Source: Chitinophaga filiformis (GTDB lineage: Bacteria; Bacteroidota; Bacteroidia; Chitinophagales; Chitinophagaceae). Taken from it: a DNA stretch of 64,000 nt. Location: assembly GCF_021646545.1 (NCBI RefSeq), contig NZ_JAKIRP010000002.1, forward strand, positions 558,001 to 622,000. Direction: 5' to 3'. The position numbers and the translations under genes were made by a program. How positions within the stretch are numbered: the first letter of the stretch is position 1; each line of letters starts with the position of its first letter. Below are positions 1 through 9,346 of this stretch, piece by piece. The notes beneath the pieces were generated by a model, which saw nothing but the letters and a program-made list of their open reading frames with translations, was not told the origin of the DNA and did not search any database.

Positions 1-783
1 TGCATAAGTACCATATTTACCATCAATGATATCCTGACATACCGTAGCACAATCAGTGAACCTTTCCTGGCCGGTATATACCTTCGCATTCAGATAAAGG
101 CGCACCAGCAGTGCTGCCGCGCCGCCCTTTGTCCACCGGCCGATGGCATTGATACCCAGGTCCTGCCTGGTAGGCAGGGCAGGGATAGCATCTTTCAGTT
201 CCTTTTCAATGAAATCGAAAGCCTCCTGTGGCGTTACCTGCGGTCCGGATTGTGTTTGTCCTTTCACTTTGGTAACGATCACCATATTCCTGTAAAGATC
301 AAGCACGCGGATATTGAGCCAGGCGCGCAAGGTTTTCAGTTCTGCAATGTAGTCGTCCAGCTCTGCCTGGGTCATCCCGAATTTGCCGGGATCCTGAATG
401 CCCTGCAGGTCTTCCAGCGAGTTGGTGGCAAGGTTAATACCCTGGTACAGGGCATTCCAGGCATCACTGGCGTAGTTGTCGTTGGGCGTCCAGGTGTGAT
501 AATGCACACGCTGATACTGTGCACCATCGTACCAGTCGCCCTGCCTGTTGAGCGTCATCAGCTCATCTGTGCTGTTCTCCTGCAGCATGAACGTAGCGCC
601 ACCCTGTATGCTCCAGTAGGAGTGTTCAAAGGGACGCAGGAAGTCGCGTATCACATCCGCTTTTGTCTGCAGAAAGTTATCGGAAGTGATTCTGTCATAT
701 AGTTTTTCATCGAGATCAGTACAGCTGCCGCTTAACAGTAATCCTGCCAGCAGGATAAAACAGCTTTTTATATTGCGTTTCAT
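1..783 (-). CDS. SusD/RagB-family outer-membrane lipoprotein, 3' end cut by window edge
   Basis: Reading the minus strand from ATG at 783 gives a protein beginning MKRNIKSCFILLAGLLLSGSC, a lipoprotein signal with a lipobox ending in Cys near residue 21. The sequence continues with TDLDEKLYDRIT, typical of the start of SusD-like proteins, and has helical TPR-like stretches such as WNALYQGINLA and ELKTLRAW. SusD lipoproteins cap a SusC channel at the cell surface and bind the glycan. The gene lies 19 bp downstream of a SusC gene on the same strand, the normal order. About 261 residues are present; family members usually have 450-600, so roughly half is missing at the window edge. The substrate cannot be told from this fragment. 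Confidence 0.9.
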   Translation of the reverse strand, partial: MKRNIKSCFILLAGLLLSGSCTDLDEKLYDRITSDNFLQTKADVIRDFLRPFEHSYWSIQGGATFMLQENSTDELMTLNRQGDWYDGAQYQRVHYHTWTPNDNYASDAWNALYQGINLATNSLEDLQGIQDPGKFGMTQAELDDYIAELKTLRAWLNIRVLDLYRNMVIVTKVKGQTQSGPQVTPQEAFDFIEKELKDAIPALPTRQDLGINAIGRWTKGGAAALLVRLYLNAKVYTGQERFTDCATVCQDIIDGKYGTYA

Positions 784-802
784 TTTCAGACGGAATTAGA
801 CT

Positions 803-3800
803 TTAGAAATTAAGTTGAGCACCAAAAAGCAGTTGCGTGGTAGCAGGATAATAATTCAGGCTGCTGTTGACCCCTGGATACAAGCCATTCACAGGAATAA
901 GATCGGGATCCCCTCCGGTAAATTTCGTAAACGTGTACAGGTTCCTGGCGGTAACGTATATGCGCAGGGAGCTGAGGTACCTGAACCGCACAGGTTGCGT
1001 ATATCCCAGTGACACGTTATCTATCTTGACAAAGCTGCCGGGTTCCAGGAAGTAGTCAGACAAGGCAGAGCTGGTAGAAGCACTGGTCAGCTTTGAATAT
1101 TTGCTGCCATCATAGGCGGTGGTCAGTACATTGGCATCTGATTGTGTTGCCGGCGTGCCGAGGTAGAATGCTACAGTATTGAATACTTTATATCCAAAGG
1201 AACCGCGCAGGAAGATGTTCAGGTCCCAGTGCTTGTATGTAAACGTATTTCCCAGGCTGGCAGTGAATTGTGGAAGACCGTTACCTACAAACTGTTTGTC
1301 GTCATTATTGGCTTTATCGGCCGTAACAACCTCTCCTTTTCTGTTGTACACCAGCAGTGCGCCATTGTCATTTACACCGGCCGATTTCAGTGCATAGAAG
1401 CTACCGATACGCTTGTTTTCCTGCAAACGCTGCAGGTTACCCGGACTGCCCGGCGCAGGCATACCCACTACATCTATATACTTCTGTCCCTGAAAAAGCT
1501 CATTGGAAAAGGAAACGAATTTATTGCTGTTGCTGGCTCCCGCGAAAGAAACATTGTAATTGAAATGCTTCCGCTTTATTACGTTGGCATTCAGCTGTAA
1601 TTCCAGACCGGAATTTTTCATAGTACCTACGTTGGCGTATGTCTGGCCCTGAATGTTTGGCGGATTGGATACGGCGTAATATCCAAGCAAATCTTTGTTG
1701 GTGCGGATATAGTAGTTCAGGCTACCGGTAATACGGCTATCCAGTACCTCAAAATCCAAACCCAGGTTGAAGTTGAGCGCTTTTTCCCAGTGCAGGTCGT
1801 AGTTGGTATTCTGGCTGGGACCCCATACCTGGTAGGTCACCCCGTTGAATACGTAATAGCCATAACCGCTATATGTATCCAGCGACAGATAGTTGTCGAA
1901 GTCCTGGTTGCCCGTTTCGCCATAGTCAGCCCTCAGCTTCAACTCATCCAACCAGGAAATGCCTTCCATGAATTTCTCCTGGCTAATCCTCCATGCAGCG
2001 GATACTGCCGGGAAATATCCCCATTTGTTATTGCGACCAAACTTGGAAGAACCTTCCCTTCTGATGCTGGCAGACAGGAAATATTTCTGATCCAGGTCGT
2101 AGTTTATGCGGCCAAAGAAGGCCACCAGCCTGGAGCTGTTCTTGTACGAGCCAACATTGTTCTGCCCCTCTTCCAGGTTCCACAAGCCTGAGCCCAGGTT
2201 ATTCCAGGTCAGCACATCAGATGGGAAGTTTTCGTTGGAGCCGGACAAGCCGGAATAGGTGAACTGCTGGAAGGAATAACCGCCAAGCAGTCTGATAGCA
2301 TGTTTGCCAAAATTGAGAGAGTAGTTGCCAATCCATTCAAAGCTCTTCTGGTCTCTCTCGTCATATTTCTGTGAAGCAGTGTTCCTGCCGGTTCCTCCGT
2401 TGATAGGAGCTACGTTCGTATTGGTACTGGGCGTAAAATGCATTTCACGGAAAACGGAATTCACCTGACCTACCGTGAGGATGGTATTCAGGTTCTTCAA
2501 CAGGTTTATCTTGAAGGAACCGTTGATGTCCAGGTATTTGATATCCTGCTCTGCGAGTACCGTTTTTGCTGCCTCCACCGGGTTATTGGAAAAGAAGCCA
2601 GTCCTGATATAGGCGTATCTGCCGGCACTGTCATAGGGCGACAATGTTGGATTTAGCGTCAGCGCATAGTTGAAGCCCGAATAGTCTGCCATGTTGGTCT
2701 TCGCCAGCCTCGGCGCCACGTTCAGGTTTACACTATACAGACCGTTGGCAGAGTTGTGATTCAGGTTGACGCGTGCGCCATATTCTTCTTTGGATGAGCG
2801 GTAATCAATACCATTGGCCTTCCGGTAGTCAGCAGACGCCATAAAATTGGTACGTTCTGAGCCACCGGAAAACTGCAACGTATGTTTCTGCGACAGGGCA
2901 GGGTTTCTGCTTACCGCTTTCAGCCAGTCGGTATTACCACCATGGTCTACACCGCGTTTGTGTGCCAGGAATTCATCCCTGGAAAGTACGGATAGTTTGT
3001 TGGTGATGAAATCCAGACCCATGTATCCGTCGTAGAACAAACGGGAATCGCCGGTGCCTTTCTTGGTAGTGATAACGATTACGCCGTTGCTGCCACGTGT
3101 ACCATATATGGCAGAAGCTGCACCGCCTTTCAGCACATCTATAGACTCAATATCGTTCTGGTTCAGGTTATCGATATTGCCACCGGGAACACCATTGATC
3201 ACATATAAAGGTCCCAGTCCCGCATTACGGGAGGAAACACCGCGTAACTGTATGCTGGGCGTAGAGTTGGGATCTGCCGCCGCGTTGTTGGAGATCGTCA
3301 GACCAGCTACTTTACCCTGCATGGACATCAATGCGCCGTTGCCACCTACAGATAACAACTCTTTGGAAGAAAGATGGGTAATAGCACTGGAAACTTCTTT
3401 CTTGTTCAAGGTACCATAACCAACACTTACCACATTCACACCGCCCAGGGTGGTACCGGATGCAGAAAGCGTTACGCTGACCTGGTTCCTGTTGCCTACG
3501 GCAATGGTTCTTTCCTGGTAGCCGAGATATGACACTATTATTGTTATATTAGCCGCTGCATGCTGCAGGGTAAATTCTCCTTTCTCATTGGTGATGGCGC
3601 CATTGGTGGTGCCTTTGATGGCCACTGTAGCTCCGGCCAGTGGTACGCCGTTTTCATCAGATACTTTTCCACGCAGGACAAAACTGGCAGGCGCCGTTGT
3701 GTCCCGCTGCTGCCGCTGACTGGCTTCGATCAATACCACTTTTTCCCGGATAGTATAGGTGACAGGTAAGCCCTTCAGACTTTCATTCAGGGCAGTGGTA

Positions 3801-4078
3801 AGGGAAGCATCTTTAATATCTATGCTGATAACGGTGGATTTGTCCAGCACTGTTTCATTCCACAGGAAAGAATAGTCAGTGCGGGCCTCAATGTACCTGA
3901 ATACTTTCTCAAGCGTGATCCTTTTTGATGAAATGGTCAGGCTTTGAGAAAAACCGGCAGCACATACATGCAATGATCCGAAAAGAAGCAGTGTAGCAGT
4001 GATCCTCATAATTAATAGCAATTTGGCAGGCAAACGCCTTCCCCTGGCGGGTACTTTGCCGCAAGCGTGTAGTTCCAT
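803..4078 (-). CDS. SusC/RagA-family TonB-dependent outer-membrane transporter with N-terminal STN domain
   Basis: This 1091-residue protein has, in order, a signal peptide, an STN (secretin/TonB short N-terminal) domain at about 50-110, a carboxypeptidase-regulatory-like beta-sandwich at about 130-215 (VLRGKVSDENGVPLAGATV), a plug domain at about 215-340 including the SusC motif region (VLKGGAASAIYGTRGSNGVI), and a long beta-barrel ending in an aromatic-rich strand. The STN domain is the form that signals to a FecR anti-sigma factor, and FecR plus an ECF sigma factor lie just upstream on the same strand. Together with SusD it should import an oligosaccharide or similar ligand. An alternative start is ATG at 4009 (MRITATLLLFG), which leaves a more ordinary signal peptide; the longer start adds a basic N-terminus. 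Confidence 0.93.
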   Translation of the reverse strand: MELHACGKVPARGRRLPAKLLLIMRITATLLLFGSLHVCAAGFSQSLTISSKRITLEKVFRYIEARTDYSFLWNETVLDKSTVISIDIKDASLTTALNESLKGLPVTYTIREKVVLIEASQRQQRDTTAPASFVLRGKVSDENGVPLAGATVAIKGTTNGAITNEKGEFTLQHAAANITIIVSYLGYQERTIAVGNRNQVSVTLSASGTTLGGVNVVSVGYGTLNKKEVSSAITHLSSKELLSVGGNGALMSMQGKVAGLTISNNAAADPNSTPSIQLRGVSSRNAGLGPLYVINGVPGGNIDNLNQNDIESIDVLKGGAASAIYGTRGSNGVIVITTKKGTGDSRLFYDGYMGLDFITNKLSVLSRDEFLAHKRGVDHGGNTDWLKAVSRNPALSQKHTLQFSGGSERTNFMASADYRKANGIDYRSSKEEYGARVNLNHNSANGLYSVNLNVAPRLAKTNMADYSGFNYALTLNPTLSPYDSAGRYAYIRTGFFSNNPVEAAKTVLAEQDIKYLDINGSFKINLLKNLNTILTVGQVNSVFREMHFTPSTNTNVAPINGGTGRNTASQKYDERDQKSFEWIGNYSLNFGKHAIRLLGGYSFQQFTYSGLSGSNENFPSDVLTWNNLGSGLWNLEEGQNNVGSYKNSSRLVAFFGRINYDLDQKYFLSASIRREGSSKFGRNNKWGYFPAVSAAWRISQEKFMEGISWLDELKLRADYGETGNQDFDNYLSLDTYSGYGYYVFNGVTYQVWGPSQNTNYDLHWEKALNFNLGLDFEVLDSRITGSLNYYIRTNKDLLGYYAVSNPPNIQGQTYANVGTMKNSGLELQLNANVIKRKHFNYNVSFAGASNSNKFVSFSNELFQGQKYIDVVGMPAPGSPGNLQRLQENKRIGSFYALKSAGVNDNGALLVYNRKGEVVTADKANNDDKQFVGNGLPQFTASLGNTFTYKHWDLNIFLRGSFGYKVFNTVAFYLGTPATQSDANVLTTAYDGSKYSKLTSASTSSALSDYFLEPGSFVKIDNVSLGYTQPVRFRYLSSLRIYVTARNLYTFTKFTGGDPDLIPVNGLYPGVNSSLNYYPATTQLLFGAQLNF

Positions 4079-4288
4079 ACTTTTGTGAAAGTGGATTTAA
4101 TAGTTAAACAGTCAATTCAAGCAACTTGGTTGGATAACGGAAAATTCATCCCCGCGGGTCCTGACTGCAATCAGGATCCGCATTCTGTAAATCTCCGTAT
4201 GCTGGATAAAAAGTCGGCTAATAGTCCATACGTGGTTCAGTTTAATTGTGGAAAAAACATATTCGTGGAAAAGTGATCCCTATGGCAG

Positions 4289-5449
4289 CTATGGCAGTAT
4301 CGTTATTGTTCTGTCGCTAACGCTATAGTGTACGCCATTTGCTCCTAAAAATTCCATTACTATTGATAGATTCACGTTCCTGTGCAGGGAGCCGCCGAAG
4401 TGGATATCGGGGACTTTTCCCTTATAAACTATATCTACATCATACCACCTCGATATCTGGCGCATCAGGTCCGCAAAATCGGTATTGTCAAAAGACAGCC
4501 TGTTCCTTGTCCATGCGATGATCTGATCTGTATCTACAGTTTTTGCAGAAAGGTGACCATTGTTCCTGTCCATGCGCACCTGCTGGCCTGGCCTGAGTAC
4601 CATTTCCTGGGCAGCGGTGCGGAGTTTTACGGCGCCTTCCAACAGTGTGGTTCTGGAATTATCTTCATCGCTGTAGTCGGTCACATTGAATTGGGTGCCC
4701 AGTACTACCACTTCTGATTTGTTCAGCTGTATTACAAATGGCATATCTGCCGTTTGTGCTACCTCCAGGTAGGCCTCTCCGGATATTTCCACCCTGCGTT
4801 CCCTGCCTGCGAATACGGTAGGGAACCGGATACTACTGCCGGCATTCAGCAATACCTGTGTACCGTCAGACAACATCAGTTTGAACTGCCGGCCACGTGG
4901 GGTGGTCACCATATTATATACAGGCGTCCCTTTCCCTTGTATGCCATCCTTACGATAATTAAGTCGTCCTTCTTCTTTCAACAGACGGGCATCACCCTGT
5001 TGCGCCAGTACCCCGTTGGACGAGCTGTCCAACAGTATCTGGCTGCCATTGGCAAGTGTCAGTACTGCGCCGTTCTTGCCGGGCGGTGCATCAAAATCAG
5101 TCGCCGCCGTCACATTGATGGGCACAGGCTTATTACGCTGTTGTAGCGAGATGGTGACAAACAACAGGATCGCTGCTGCGGCTGCTGTTGCTGCTACCGG
5201 TTTCCACCAGCGGAAGATCTGTTTCTTTTTTTCCAGTCTGGTTTCCAGCAAAGCAAATACCTCCGCAGGATCGTAGTCCTTCGTATGAACGGCGTACACC
5301 GGGTTCTGGAATGTCTCATCCAGCCACTCGTCTATAACTTCCGGATAGCTACCTTCCCGGATACAGGCATACAGCTTTTCCAGGTCGCCTTCCTGCAGGG
5401 TATCATCCCGGTATTGTTTCAATAATTGTTCGAATTCCTCCTTTTTCAT
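4289..5449 (-). CDS. FecR-family anti-sigma factor
   Basis: This 386-residue protein has a cytoplasmic N-terminal part of about 80 residues, one membrane segment at about 82-104 (AATAAAAAILLFVTISL), a periplasmic FecR domain at about 175-275 (TTPRGRQFKLMLSDGTQVLLNA, SGEAYLEVA) and a C-terminal DUF4974-type domain at about 310-385 (DLMRQISRWYDVDIVYKG). In the family, the periplasmic part senses the STN domain of the loaded transporter and the cytoplasmic part controls the cognate ECF sigma factor. It sits between the sigma gene (72 bp upstream) and the SusC gene (210 bp downstream), the standard arrangement for trans-envelope induction of a Sus-type locus. Confidence 0.93.
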   Translation of the reverse strand: MKKEEFEQLLKQYRDDTLQEGDLEKLYACIREGSYPEVIDEWLDETFQNPVYAVHTKDYDPAEVFALLETRLEKKKQIFRWWKPVAATAAAAAILLFVTISLQQRNKPVPINVTAATDFDAPPGKNGAVLTLANGSQILLDSSSNGVLAQQGDARLLKEEGRLNYRKDGIQGKGTPVYNMVTTPRGRQFKLMLSDGTQVLLNAGSSIRFPTVFAGRERRVEISGEAYLEVAQTADMPFVIQLNKSEVVVLGTQFNVTDYSDEDNSRTTLLEGAVKLRTAAQEMVLRPGQQVRMDRNNGHLSAKTVDTDQIIAWTRNRLSFDNTDFADLMRQISRWYDVDIVYKGKVPDIHFGGSLHRNVNLSIVMEFLGANGVHYSVSDRTITILP

Positions 5450-5521
5450 GGTAGTGTCTCAACAGGAAATACCCCGTTCCATAAATAGACGGATGAGTTG
5501 TAAAAAGGAAAACATGGGTTG

Positions 5522-6151
5522 TTAAAAAAAATGAAAAAAGGTATGTCCCAGGTGCAGGAGGGCAATGATCAATAAGCTGTCAGCGTCCTTTACGAGCAGT
5601 TTTCGTAACATCAGGAGGGCGCGCACCATATAGGTTTTGGAGGAAAGGGGGGATATTTCCAGGCGTCCGGCAATTTCTTTATGGCTCAGTCCTTCCAGCT
5701 GGCTAAGTGTGAATACCTGCTGCAATTTGAGGGGCAGTCTGCTAATAGCCGCTTTCATGTTTTCGCTAAGCTGTTTTCCTTCCAGTATCTCCTGTGGGGA
5801 GACGGCTTTGGTGGAAAAATAGTGTTGCAGGAATTCCCGGTTGGATTCCCGGAATATGGTTGTTCTCAGTTGGTCCCGCACCAGATTGCGGGCAATAGTA
5901 TATAAATAACTGTCAAAATTTCTGACTGCCGGCAGTTTTTGCCGGTGATCCCAGATCTTCAGAAAAATGTCCTGGGTCAGATCTTTGGCCTGCTCGGGAG
6001 ACTTTGTCAGCTGCAGGCAGGCGCCGAATACCTGATTCCAGTAAGTTTCAAATAAGTACTGATAGGCATGCCTGTCGCCATCCGCCACAAGCTGCAACAA
6101 CTCCTGATCTATATAATGCTTATTGTCCAATACAACCCAAAAATAAGGCAC
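5522..6151 (-). CDS. ECF RNA polymerase sigma-70 factor, Bacteroidota SusC/FecR-linked type
   Basis: This 209-residue protein has a sigma region 2 at about 28-95 (YLFETYWNQVFGACLQL, DLTQDIFLKIWDHR, FDSYLYTIARNLVRDQLR) and a region 4 helix-turn-helix at about 130-185 (LPLKLQQVFTLSQLEGLSHKEIAGRL). Regions 1 and 3 are absent, as expected for an extracytoplasmic-function factor. It heads the minus-strand order sigma, FecR, SusC, SusD. The family is held by FecR until the outer-membrane transporter binds ligand, and then drives the transporter operon. The hydrophobic C-terminus (SLLIIALLHLGHTFFHFF) is slightly unusual. The start at 6151 is the only reasonable Met upstream of region 2. Confidence 0.92.
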   Translation of the reverse strand: MPYFWVVLDNKHYIDQELLQLVADGDRHAYQYLFETYWNQVFGACLQLTKSPEQAKDLTQDIFLKIWDHRQKLPAVRNFDSYLYTIARNLVRDQLRTTIFRESNREFLQHYFSTKAVSPQEILEGKQLSENMKAAISRLPLKLQQVFTLSQLEGLSHKEIAGRLEISPLSSKTYMVRALLMLRKLLVKDADSLLIIALLHLGHTFFHFF

Positions 6152-6281
6152 TATATAGGGCTTTTTTTTGCATTAGGCAAGCGGGTGGGGAAAATGGGAG
6201 GCAGTTAACCCCTTTTAGCGAGCGGCCGGTACACTTCTTTTGCGTTGAAGCGATCAGTGTTCTGTACCTGGCTACCGGCAG

Positions 6282-6311
6282 TTTGAGTGATCGTTATATA
6301 AATTATATTTG
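6282..6311 (+). promoter_or_regulatory. Bacteroidota-type promoter ahead of the DinB-like gene
   Basis: TTTG at 6282-6285 and TATATTTG at 6304-6311, with an 18-bp spacer, match the -33 TTTG / -7 TAnnTTTG promoter known from Bacteroidota. The -7 element lies about 30 bp before the ATG of the DinB-like gene, leaving a short leader. This is pattern matching only. Confidence 0.55.
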
Positions 6312-6341
6312 CTGCAACTTCAACCCTAAAAAATTACACGC

Positions 6342-6881
6342 ATGTTCAGACTTATTCTTCTCCTCAGCTGTTTTTGTTTTCAACAGAGCTTCGCGCAAGT
6401 GAAGGAAAGCAAAGCACCGGCTACCCTGAAATCCGTTTTACTGGCACAATATAAAACCACCTGGGATAAGCAGGAGTGGTTTGTACCGGTTGCCAAAGGA
6501 ATAGAAGGTGTTACTGCAGAACAAGCCTCCTGGAAGCCTTCAGATTCCAGTCATTCCGTTGGTGAGCTGGCATATCACCTGTTGTTCTGGAATAAACGGC
6601 TGCTCAACGAATTCAACGGAAAAGCAAAAGACGCATTCAGCGGAAACAATAATGAGACCTTTGATGCTTTTACAGAAGCTTCCTGGAATGCTACCGTGCA
6701 GCAACTAAAGCAGGTGATGGAAGACTGGGAGAAGGCGATTGCAGCAGCCGATGATGCCAAGCTGCAAACATGGTATGAGAATATTGCGAATATGAACGCG
6801 CATAATGCCTATCATACGGGGCAGATCCTTTATATCCGTAAGCAGGCAGGGAACTGGAATGCGGAGAAGGGGGTTAAGTGA
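6342..6881 (+). CDS. Exported DinB-family protein
   Basis: This 179-residue protein starts with a clear signal peptide (MFRLILLLSCFCFQQSFAQ) and then a four-helix DinB-like fold. The first metal-ligand region is VGELAYHLLFWNK and the C-terminal one is MNAHNAYHTGQILYIRKQ, which carries the HxxxH-type pattern of the DinB/YfiT superfamily. Members of this superfamily are putative metal-dependent hydrolases or thiol transferases; the exact reaction is unknown for most. An exported version is common in Bacteroidota. It is monocistronic, transcribed away from the sigma operon and towards the esterase gene, from which a terminator hairpin separates it. Confidence 0.85.
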   Translation: MFRLILLLSCFCFQQSFAQVKESKAPATLKSVLLAQYKTTWDKQEWFVPVAKGIEGVTAEQASWKPSDSSHSVGELAYHLLFWNKRLLNEFNGKAKDAFSGNNNETFDAFTEASWNATVQQLKQVMEDWEKAIAAADDAKLQTWYENIANMNAHNAYHTGQILYIRKQAGNWNAEKGVK

Positions 6882-6922
6882 ACGGATACCGATAGCTACA
6901 TGAAGGGGCTGACCAGCAAAAG

Positions 6923-6957
6923 GTCGGCCCTTTTCCTTTGCCAGAAAAAGGGCCGAC
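6923..6957. terminator. Bidirectional rho-independent terminator between convergent genes
   Basis: A perfect 12-bp stem (arms 6923-6934 and 6946-6957, GTCGGCCCTTTT and its complement) lies between the stop codons of the convergent DinB-like and esterase genes. T-rich or A-rich arm ends allow termination in both directions. Confidence 0.75.
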
Positions 6958-6996
6958 TGATAATTAAATTGGTATGATCAAGCCAGGACTAAACAA

Positions 6997-8337
6997 TTAC
7001 TGCACGCGTACAGATGATACCAGATCGTTTGCATTCGGACTGAGGGTCGTAAAAGTAGGTGTATCGCCTGTTCTTGTCCAGGAGGTACCACTAAAGTTAT
7101 CATCAGCGTACATGATCAGTGTTCTTCCTGCAGGTACTTTTACGGAAGACGCCCAATCATTTGGCATGCCTCTCGCTGCCAGTTGTGCCAGGGTGTAGTT
7201 GCCTACGGGTAAAACCTGGCTGGCCGGTCCGCCATAGTCAGTGTCGCGGTAAAATGTAACACCGCTGTTTGCTGTACCTGTCAGATAAGGCTGCAGGATA
7301 GGTTGCAGCAGATTAGCTGCTTTGATATTGCCTGCTACGCTGGGATGCAGACCATCTGTGTAATCAGCGTTCGTCAACCAGCCGTTGGTGTCAATGTAGT
7401 GTACTTTGGTGTCACCGGCAGCATTACGGGCATTTACAGCAGCTATTGTAGGCGTTACCAGATAGCCGTTAAAAGTGCGCATCACGAAGATCTCTACATT
7501 AGAGAACTTTGCACGGATGTTAGCCAGGAAGGTGATATAAGCGTCACGGAACTGATTTTCCGGTACATGACCGTTATCGTTTGTACCGAGGTTAATAACG
7601 ATCACTTTAGGGATATATCGCGTGAAATCCCAGGCCGGTGCAGTGCTAAAAGAAGGGTTCTGCAATTTGAAGTACTGTACGTCCATACCGGGGCCGTTAT
7701 CACCGCTTACCAGTCGTATACCCGGATATGCGATCTGAGTGTGCTCTGTATGTAAGAGTTGTTCTGAGCATACCCAGCCATAACCTGAGACGTTGGCCTG
7801 TTCGTCAGTATAGCCGCAGGTGATAGAGTCACCTATCCATTCAATCAGCTCGGCGAATGAGGAAGGGGCACTGGTAGCAGCGCCGGCATCCAGTATCAGG
7901 CCCTGGAACTTAAACTGATAGTCATAGTCTTTGCCTTGTGCTACGCTAAGGGTATGCGTACCGCTGGCCAGGGGGGTAGGTGTCAGATTGATGATGCCCG
8001 AAGCGTTATAGTAACTTACCCAGGGACCATTATCGATCTTTGCATAATAGTGGGTAGGATATCCCACTTTGATCTTCACGGTAGTACCGGTGAAGTTTAC
8101 ACGGAAGTAAGCGCCGCCCCAGTAACTTGCATATTCCGCCGGATTACTGAAATCCCAGCGGCCGAAGTACTTAATGTTCCCATCGGCGAGGTCGCCCGGA
8201 ACTGCAGCAGCACTGGATGTCATCTTTGCTTTCAGGTTGTTGCTGCCATCTAACGCAGGCTCCGCGATCTGCGTTTTGACACAACCAAAATGGAATAAAA
8301 CCAGGAAGGCAAGGCTAAATTGTCTTAGCGTTTTCAT
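6997..8337 (-). CDS. CE2-type SGNH/GDSL esterase lipoprotein with C-terminal beta/gamma-crystallin-like domain
   Basis: This 446-residue protein has a lipoprotein signal (LVLFHFGC, Cys at 19), an N-terminal jelly-roll domain at about 50-150 (FGRWDFSNPAEYASYWGGAYF), an SGNH hydrolase domain at about 160-350 and a C-terminal domain at about 360-446. Catalytic motifs are visible: GDSIT at 169-173 (nucleophile Ser), GTND at 251-254, and DGLH at 328-331 (Asp and His). The jelly-roll plus SGNH order is that of carbohydrate esterase family 2, which removes acetyl groups from plant polysaccharides. The tail (VTFYRDTDYGGPASQVL, YADDNFSGTSW) matches the repeat pattern of calcium-binding beta/gamma-crystallins. 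It lies near a GH29 fucosidase and a Sus locus, so glycan breakdown is a reasonable role. Confidence 0.85.
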   Translation of the reverse strand: MKTLRQFSLAFLVLFHFGCVKTQIAEPALDGSNNLKAKMTSSAAAVPGDLADGNIKYFGRWDFSNPAEYASYWGGAYFRVNFTGTTVKIKVGYPTHYYAKIDNGPWVSYYNASGIINLTPTPLASGTHTLSVAQGKDYDYQFKFQGLILDAGAATSAPSSFAELIEWIGDSITCGYTDEQANVSGYGWVCSEQLLHTEHTQIAYPGIRLVSGDNGPGMDVQYFKLQNPSFSTAPAWDFTRYIPKVIVINLGTNDNGHVPENQFRDAYITFLANIRAKFSNVEIFVMRTFNGYLVTPTIAAVNARNAAGDTKVHYIDTNGWLTNADYTDGLHPSVAGNIKAANLLQPILQPYLTGTANSGVTFYRDTDYGGPASQVLPVGNYTLAQLAARGMPNDWASSVKVPAGRTLIMYADDNFSGTSWTRTGDTPTFTTLSPNANDLVSSVRVQ

Positions 8338-9346
8338 TGGTAAGAAGGTTCTTTTAGTAATGGAGATGGTTTTTCAAGGACACGAAACTACAATTTTGTA
8401 GTTGTGTAAATAGTGCTGGACAAACAGAAAATAGAACAGACTAGAACAGAGGTCGCAATGACCGGTTACAGCCAGGGATTTATGCAGGTTAAATAACGTG
8501 AAATGCCGGTGAGCCTAACGCGGTTAAGGTGCGGGGAGTGGGAGCCGCTACCTGACTCCATCAGGTACCCGAATGAAAGGAGCCAGTATCATGCTTTTGA
8601 TACTGGCTCTCTTGAAATTCATGTAGAAGACAATAACGAAGTACATCGCTTTAATACAGGTATGACAATGTGCTTATCTTCTTACCCGATCAGGCCGATC
8701 AATTTTTTCTGTGTTAAAAAACAATCAGCTTTGGCGAAAATTGGATATTTAATATCATGGATTAATCCATAATTTCAATTTTAAATAAATCCACGTTTTT
8801 TTTGAAATGTTATGCTAACGTTTGCATAAAATAAACGCCAATGCCCGGAACCGGGAATTTTTAACGCATTACGATTGATAGAAAAGCACGAATAACCAGC
8901 AGCCCGGATGCGTGTTACCCATTTACGGCAGTATTTAACCTGATGTTGTATTGATCAGGGAGCACAGCGCATAGCTGCTCCTGTATTGGATTCCGCGGAG
9001 TATGAAAAACTGTTCCCCTGTCAATGATATCTATCAGGATATGGCCATAGCCGTTTAAGCAATAGCTGAATTTGTATGATGTGTTGATCAACTGATCATC
9101 TCCAATCTCAGGGAAAAATATCTGGGATGGAATCGGCGTTGACTGCTGCCATAACTATGGTTGCAGTTGTACGATAGATTTCCTTTGATGGTTCCGTGCA
9201 TAATTGTTTATTGCTCATACACTGCTAAGGGTAATCTATAAAGTGCCTGAATAAGCAGCAAGCGGCAGCTATTCGAAGCATTCATCCGTAAAGTAACAGG
9301 TCGAAATTTTTAGCAACCTATATTAATTAATCGTAGAAAATTTAAA
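8338..9346. other. About 1 kb non-coding gap between divergent esterase and fucosidase genes
   Basis: I see no convincing gene here. An 89-codon frame at 8503-8772 has no recognisable domain and runs across a perfect hairpin (arms 8580-8591 and 8598-8609, GAGCCAGTATCA and complement, 6-nt loop). The rest is AT-rich and probably holds the two promoters. The gap is large for this genome and may contain remnants of an older gene. Confidence 0.5.

Noticed and set aside
8503..8772. 89-codon frame in the 1-kb gap before the fucosidase
   Set aside because: No domain, odd composition, and it crosses a perfect hairpin; treated as non-coding.
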